A DNA stretch of 64,000 nucleotides, from the NCBI RefSeq assembly GCF_000003815.2, contig NC_049995.1, positions 14,489,378 through 14,553,377 of the forward strand, written 5' to 3'. The stretch is from Branchiostoma floridae (taxonomy: Eukaryota; Chordata; Leptocardii; Amphioxiformes; Branchiostomatidae). The notes under the pieces were generated by a model. That model searched no databases and had not been told where the DNA came from. It saw only the letters and a list, made by a program, of their open reading frames with translations. The translations under genes and the position numbers were made by a program. Below, one piece after another: positions 58,726 to 64,000 of the stretch. Position 1 is the stretch's first letter. Each line of letters begins with the position of its first letter.

Positions 58726-61700
58726 CTCTCTTTCCCTTTCTCTTCCTCTCCCCCTTTCCCTATCGTTCTCTACTCGTTTCTTTCCCTCTATCCCATTCCC
58801 TCTCCCCTTCCCCCTCCCTTTCTCTATCTCTCTCATTTTTCTCTCTGTCCTCTCATTACATTTTTTTAAACATGAGATTTAATGTCGCACACGATTTCTT
58901 TCTTCTTTCGCCGTTATGAAGCCCTGCCTTTCCCAAATCTGCTACGAGAATACCTGATAGAATGTGGGAAAAAGAAACTGAAGCTAATGTTACTCCCTAC
59001 AAATAGAATGGATTATTCCGACAGCCTGTTTACCCGAAATATACCAACATACCAGCAATATTCAAGTCCTATGAACTTGTCTTTGAAGGTCACCGACCGA
59101 GACATGACTCAGCGAATAGAGAGAAACAGGTGAACGTGCAAGGATGCATGCACAGTTCATATTACATTTATCAAGTAAGTTCCCTCTACCCTCTCGGACC
59201 AACGTTATTTATCTGTTTCATACGTATGTAAATTCATCGCCTTAAATAATACACACTGTTCTTGGTAAGGAGATTCCTCTTTTTAGTCTAGATCTGTTAT
59301 GAAATTGGAGCCTTTTCCACATTCTAATTGCCAAAGAAAAATACTCCTTGTGCTTAATTAAAAAAGAAAGAAGGAAAAAGAGAGTGCAACAAATTCCATC
59401 CCCTACAAGCAGATAATTATTCTGATCTTTTGTTTACTCAAAATAAGACTAACATACCAAGAACGTTTAAGCCCTTCTGGTGATCTCGTCTCTGAACGCC
59501 TCCAACCAGAAGGAATCAACAAATAGTCAGAAACAAACGAACCTTGATAAACAAACGCACAGGTGCAAGGTACAGTAAATATTACAATAGTCTAGGTTTC
59601 CTATATTTCCTGAACACCTGTTTCTTGCGCAAGTATTAGTATTGATACTAGGCTTCTCTTTATACGAAGCGCGTATTCGACGCCTCTTCTTTATCATAGT
59701 CCATAGTCAGTAAAACCTATAGCTATATTATGCAACCTCAATCGCAGACTTCGTAGCTACACTTTTTGTTGGCTTATCATGTGCTGTTTGGTCTATCGTT
59801 TGTCAGTTTCCTTAAGCCCCCTTTACAAATCAAGAATTTAGCTCGGCCGAGTTGTCAGCGAGCTCTAAATTACGAGGAGGTNNNNNNNNNNNNNNNNNNN
59901 NNNNNNNNNNNNNNNNNNNNNNNNNNNNNNNNNNNNNNNNNNNNNNNNNNNNNNNNNNNNNNNNNNNNNNNNNNNNNNNNNAGTTTCTTCGTCAGCATCA
60001 GGGTCACACCTCAACGTAAGTTAGAGTTTGCTGGCACTTCGGCCGAGCTAAATTCTTGATTTGTAAAGGGGGCTTTATGAAAATATGTTTCCTACAATCA
60101 TCCAGCATAATTAATCTAAGGATAGAACTGTTGCATCATGAGAAAACAGGGGAATGATTTGCGGCTATCACATGATCCTTCACTGAGCGATGTAACATAT
60201 GTACACACTCATGCATCGGTTGGATGAGTGACAATTTTCTCCAGGGTCATTTCCTCCTTGGCTCACGAAGGAGTCTTAAAAGATAAGCAGGCGTTACTAA
60301 GTCGTCTACAAGGAAGTAAATAAATACGGATGATTCAGATTCTCCCGATGACTCAAACATTTCCCTGTCACGACAAAGTCTTACCCTAAGGACTATATTT
60401 CTGCCTTGTCATATAAAGGATCCCTCTATTTTTATCAACGTAATTAAAATATAAAGCTTATAAACTCTACATGGAGAATTATTCTAATCAGCTTAAGCTG
60501 TCATTTAGCGAAGAGGAGAAGAAATGTGCTTTTTTATGTGCAGCTATCTTTTGTGTTTACATGTATTGTAACATTAATATTACAATAAATTCAATTTAAC
60601 TGACAAAACGTCAAACGCGGACAGTAGTGAAGAACTATCGTAAATGTTGTGTTCGTAATTCAGCAGTACAAAAGGAAAAATAACCAAAATCAATCCAAAC
60701 CTCAAGTTTATTTCATTATAAATTCTACCGAAAACATGTTTACTTTCTTTATATCCTAAGTAATACTTACCATTGTCCTGAGAATCCCACACCAGACACA
60801 GTGTGTTTGTTTCCGTCTATAGCAACGGTTACTGATACGTGAAGAAATGTCTGTGAGAAACGGTTGGTCTGATCATTTCACCTGTCCGTCCCTCTAAATT
60901 ACTTACTTCCCCTTTTTGTCCCTTTCAAATCGCCCCCCTTTCTATTTTCTCAAGTAACAGAATGCCGTGAAAAACACAGTTAACAAACCGCTGCTCATAA
61001 ACAAGTCGGTTTCGTAGAGGAGGTTCTTTTGAAAGACTTCCCCAAACTGTAACTCGAGATGGTGTAGAAACAATTTCTTCACATGTGCCAGCCACAACAC
61101 TTGTCTGTTTCTGCGTGAATTCTTTTTAACCTTTTAAGAGTATTTCACAAGAAGTCATTCGAGGGAGTTTCCCCTTGAAATATTAACAGAATATGCCCTG
61201 CAGAAAGGTCTCTTATACACTGACGATTAAACACTCTAAGCGGTACCTGTAATATTTTTAAAGAGTTTAAGGCAATAACTCAGTGACCCCCTCCAAAGTT
61301 TTACATTGTAATATGACAAGTATTATTCACTACACACTAACACAGTACATACTATTTAGTAAACAGTATATATTCGTGAATAAACCACAATCGCCTACCA
61401 CAAAATTCCGCCTATCTTTTTGAAAGTAAACTGCGGTGATAATGTTAATCGTAAGAACCCCTAACCCCATTAGTTTTACATCAAAATGTGCCACGAAAAT
61501 TAAACGTTATACATTCGCGACTAAAAATCTACATAAAAACGTGCCTATAGCCAAAACAGCTACAAAGATCAAAGTACAACCGTACTCAGGAGATCAACAA
61601 CAGTTAAGCGCGCCCCTACGTGATAACCCCTTCCCCAATAAGATTCCTTTGATTTATGCAAACTGTTCCAGTAAAAACTAACTTTTTATAAATTACTAGT

Positions 61701-62553
61701 TATCAACACATATCATTGCAGGTTGAAAATTGGTAACAAATCAAAAGCGAGAAAGCAGAAACTAAGCTTGTATCTATATGTCTAGTTACCACTGCGCACT
61801 TAATGTATTTACAGTCGGTCACACTGTGAAAAATGTTTCAATATTTGCACATTCCAGAACGCAAAGGTCAAAAACCAAACATACATATTTTTCTACATAC
61901 GTTAAATCACAAATTTGAACTTTGAAGCACTTGACTCTTATACATAGCCCAATCACGTATTAACTATATCTGACACGTTGTCATCATGTTTAGACGAAAT
62001 TGAAGTAAAAATGACAATTAAGTTCTTTCCATTCACGTCCGTCACCTTGGCAATATGTATACATACCCTTAGAGAGGAACTTAGGATTCAAATCGCAACA
62101 ATAAATTAAGCCATACTCATAAAAGAGATTGGATGTTCACAACAAAATTGTTAAGTACACAAAACAGTTATATTGCAGTTGAAGTGTATAGTATACCAAG
62201 CTGTGTAAATGTATTCTCAAACAACACTCAACGACACGGAAACCCCCATGCATTCACAAGACTTAAAAGCGGAACATATCATTAACTCTAATCTTTACCT
62301 AAACCGTTGTTTTTGCATTTGACAACAGGCGAGCTAAAACCACTGTTATGTTTATTATGTTTACTGGTAGACACGCTAGACTACAAGTACTTATCCAAAG
62401 GTCTAAAACCTTTCAGTAAGGTAAGAATACTAGCGAACAACGTACGGTAACAAACACGGAAGTAAAAACCTTCGAAAATTCCCTTACCGTCAAAACAGCA
62501 AGAAAGGCGACGAAAACCGCTCGCAATCCGTTCCTCTTGTCACCGACCACCAT
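54523..62553 (-). CDS. Furin-like Cys-rich type-I receptor with tyrosine/proline docking tail, 720 aa
   Basis: Six exons, phases agreeing: 62488-62553, 57653-58603, 57389-57415, 57043-57090, 55535-56510, 54523-54617. Residues 1-22 are a signal peptide (AVFVAFLAVLT). The ectodomain has a Thr-rich stretch, a furin-like repeat (CESCHDSCGRCSGPENKDC), several N-glycosylation sites, and insulin-receptor-like units of the form CCHxxCxxGCYG. TM is about residues 297-320 (IGTGGGIVVTGGIIGII), followed by RRRRR. The cytoplasmic tail (~395 residues) has no kinase. It shows many tyrosine motifs (YDQP and YVEP, Crk/Nck-type; YQNT and YQNF, Grb2-type), eight DQYPVSG-type heptads (about 460-515), FPPPP (EVH1 ligand), polyproline runs and a C-terminal YGYDN. 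Inferred role: an adaptor-recruiting surface receptor phosphorylated by other kinases. No named orthologue recognised. Confidence 0.75.
54750..54930. repeat. (GA)-rich simple sequence
   Basis: Purine-rich tract of GAGA/AAAG motifs in the last intron of the receptor gene. Confidence 0.85.
56062..56229 (-). repeat. 21-bp coding minisatellite, 8 copies
   Basis: On the + strand, 'ggatactggtcacctgaaacc' repeats eight times with three visible variants (gaagcc, gatacc, tcatct). On the minus strand it encodes eight heptads, six SGDQYPV plus SDDQYPV and SGDQYPA. All units are 21 bp, so the frame is preserved. Confidence 0.97.
56605..56809. mobile_element. MITE, TAGCCTCTACC family, 9-bp TSD
   Basis: The inverted ends TAGCCTCTACCAG / CTGGTAGAGACTA are flanked by a perfect 9-bp duplication GTTTATCTT (56596-56604, 56810-56818). 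It lies in the receptor intron 95 bp upstream of exon 5. Confidence 0.85.
57266..57344. repeat. Perfect 27-bp stem hairpin, 25-nt loop
   Basis: 'agcttaaatgtgcaatcact' + 'acagcag' (57266-57292) is exactly complementary to 57318-57344; the pairing continues imperfectly outward through 'ggcc'. It is intronic, between two short receptor exons, with a size like a pre-miRNA or tiny foldback element. Confidence 0.9.
57389..57415 (-). other. 27-nt microexon encoding MKKRKSKKR
   Basis: Bounded by ACGACAG acceptor and AGG|GTAAGT donor, phase 0 on both sides. It adds nine residues, seven of them basic, to the juxtamembrane tail of the receptor. The next exon (57043-57090, 48 nt) is also phase 0/0, so both could be skipped without frameshift. 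Confidence 0.7.
58686..58870. repeat. (CT)n tract and pyrimidine-rich stretch
   Basis: Pure (CT)n at 58687-58722 followed by about 130 bp of C/T-rich sequence. Leu/Ser-rich frames derive from it. Confidence 0.95.
58871..59812. other. Receptor intron 1, two related blocks, otherwise nothing
   Basis: 'ataccaacataccagcaata', 'ttcaagtcc' and 'gtttaccc' at 59018-59070 resemble 59431-59475, suggesting an old ~400-bp duplication. No exon supported. Confidence 0.4.
59814..60076. mobile_element. TIR element with ~37-bp ends, interrupted by gap
   Basis: 'aagccccctttacaaatcaa' + 'gaatttagctcggccga' on the left is repeated inverted at about 60040-60076. The interior contains a 100-N gap (59882-59981). 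Non-autonomous as far as visible. Confidence 0.85.
59882..59981. other. Assembly gap (100 N)
   Basis: Exactly 100 N, a conventional placeholder, so the true size of the missing interior is probably unknown. Confidence 1.
60077..62487. other. Receptor intron 1, one exon-like segment of uncertain status
   Basis: AT-rich. About 60775-60854 (-) is bounded by a CTCACAG acceptor and an ATG|GTAAGT donor, but it is 80 nt long and would shift the frame if joined between receptor exons 1 and 2. Otherwise nothing seen. Confidence 0.45.
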
Positions 62554-63453
62554 TTTGAAGACTTGAGTTGTATGAATTCCTCGGTTTATGTCGCTAGTTT
62601 AGCGGTAAGTTCACAAGTTGCTCGTTAAAAGCTAACACGCCTACCACTACCGGACCATGCAAATATGTTTTCGCTGCCAAGTTGCCGTGACCTAACGTCT
62701 CAAAACGAGGCGGCTTCGGACGATTCCAAAACCAACCAAAAAGGGGGTTACATTAATTTAAGTCAATTCAAAAGTATAATGAAAGATAAATGTTCTTTCT
62801 ATTACTGCATATCTAAACTTGAATGTTAATTCAGATGTAAAATTAGTATATTTCAATGTATATAAGGAATTGAGTATAATGTACAACTTCTATGCCCCCC
62901 ACTGTACGCATAGTTGGTATCGCCGTTAGTGATTGCAACATAGGATTGGGGCGATCTATCAAAGGTCGTCTTACACGTAACGTCTTATAATTAGGGACTT
63001 TCCAATGCCCAAGGCGCTAGACACTTCCTGAAGTTCCTTTTCTTACACTCTAGTGACCTCAATTTTCCTAGTCATGTGTGAGGAAGAATGACCAGACAAA
63101 GCCAAAGCGCCAATAATTTTTTAGAGTTTTGTCAAATTTTGTCAGAGTTGAGTCGAGTACTGAGGTTTCTTGGAAATTTTTTTATTTTTTTCTCGGAGAA
63201 ATCTATGCAAGAAATGATATATCTTAATCTGTATCTATATAGCCGGTATAACCACCCTTTGGCTTATCACACCAGCTTCGCAGGCACGCGGCGCGGCAGC
63301 AGCTGGTTTATATATACTAACGTTAGTAGTTAAACCTACAAATGTATACCTGGTAGTAGTGGCCCCTTTTTGCTGACCCCTAGGCCTTTGTTTTTATTTC
63401 CCAAGCATTAAGAAACCGTGTATGGTGCATGATCCATTTTTGTTAACGTTGGG
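62554..63453. other. Upstream flank of receptor gene, no gene seen
   Basis: Presumably holds the promoter of the minus-strand receptor gene just above 62553, a moderately GC-richer patch (62560-62720) without a clear TATA box. The + strand open frame at 63088-63333 has no supporting features. Confidence 0.4.
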
Positions 63454-63667
63454 TACTCTCCAAGCAGAGGTTAGGCTCCGGCTGGGTTTTTTAGTCGTTT
63501 TTATCGGGCTTTCTATTTTGTAATTTTTCTTGAAGTACGCCAGCTAGGTTTTGATACGTATACAGCAAGATAAAATACAAAACAGAAAGCCGCGATAAAA
63601 AACGACTAAAAAGTTAAAAAAAACAAACAAAAAAAACAGCCGGAGCCTAACCTCTGCTTGGAGAGTA
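63454..63667. mobile_element. MITE with TACTCTCCAAGCAGAGG ends, 9-bp TSD
   Basis: The 214-bp element has ends TACTCTCCAAGCAGAGG + TTAGGCTCCGGCTG and its complement, flanked by a perfect 9-bp TSD AACGTTGGG (63445-63453, 63668-63676). A second inner inverted pair ('tttttagtcgtttttatcg'/'cgataaaaaacgactaaaaa') extends the palindrome. No transposase. Confidence 0.9.
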
Positions 63668-63676
63668 AACGTTGGG

Positions 63677-64000
63677 TACTATTGACAGGTCTCACTGTAC
63701 CTATCTTTGCAAAGTTCAAACCCATATAAGTACACAGCACATGTTTTCCACTTGTTAAACAGCATACTATACTGTCGCCCGCCAGACTTGTTTATCAAGA
63801 TTTTATTTTTTATGTTGACCTTTGGCGCCACGGGTCAGTCACTAGGTGATTGTTCTGTGTAAGTTCTCACGGGCTGAATGTTTTTGTGAATATTCATTCA
63901 CACGAAAAGGTATTCCGGTTTGTTGTGTGATGTTCAACACTCACAGAACACCGATTCGCAACCCTCGTATTGTGCCAGAATTTATAGCTGTATACATTGC
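63677..64000. other. No gene seen
   Basis: Unassigned sequence to the window edge. 'gaatgtttttgtgaatattcattcacacgaaaa' forms a minor imperfect palindrome. Confidence 0.4.

Noticed and set aside
60580-60792. 70-residue minus-strand frame starting MWDSQDNG
   Set aside because: Reads straight through a strong splice donor into AT-rich intron; no domain.

Overview
The window looks like intron-rich animal genomic DNA, most likely from amphioxus (Branchiostoma). This is inferred from the mix of chordate-type genes (a prostanoid-receptor-like GPCR, a KCNE-like subunit, a TEX264 homologue), phase-consistent GT-AG introns, and non-coding DNA crowded with MITEs, SINEs, minisatellites and recent tandem duplications. 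It is not proven: no mitochondrial or rRNA marker is present. Four assembly gaps (4056-4495, 30438-30890, 36018-36193, 59882-59981) interrupt the sequence.

Layout. 1-5.8 kb is repeats. A single-exon, KCNE-like one-pass membrane protein lies at 5813-6193 (+). 6.2-23 kb has no gene I can support: it holds a nested element with 185-bp direct repeats, a ~170-bp satellite, an hAT-type MITE with 8-bp target-site duplication (TSD), several tandem duplications, and a ~70-85-bp minisatellite at 21.29-23.06 kb. At 23036-35184 (-) a seven-exon, 349-residue prostanoid-receptor-like GPCR can be assembled with every splice phase matching. Its introns contain extra copies of its TM7 exon, a broken copy of exon 1 and a satellite carrying telomere-like CCCTAA motifs. 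35.2-44 kb is repeats: a TIR element, SINEs including one with a 5S-rRNA-like head, and a MITE.

44040-48798 (-) encodes a predicted 315-residue protein joining a degenerate Tpt1/KptA N-terminal domain to AMN1-like leucine-rich repeats. Its central LRR exon has been partly copied about seven times within the preceding intron. A probable 5' exon carrying a 48-codon ORF lies at 49301-49447. 50398-53116 (+) is a five-exon TEX264-like gene encoding 197 residues and lacking the long C-terminal tail of vertebrate TEX264. 54523-62553 (-) is a six-exon gene for a 720-residue type-I membrane protein: signal peptide, Thr-rich stretch, furin/insulin-receptor-like cysteine repeats, one TM segment, a 27-nt basic microexon, and a tail dense in tyrosine motifs and polyproline, including eight DQYPVSG-type heptads encoded by a 21-bp minisatellite. 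It has no kinase domain and resembles a docking receptor.

No operon-like linkage is expected. The LRR and TEX264 genes are head to head about 0.95 kb apart, and TEX264 and the receptor are tail to tail. A recurring theme is local amplification of exon fragments, often next to microsatellites or MITE fragments. All gene models are read from sequence only, with no transcript evidence.
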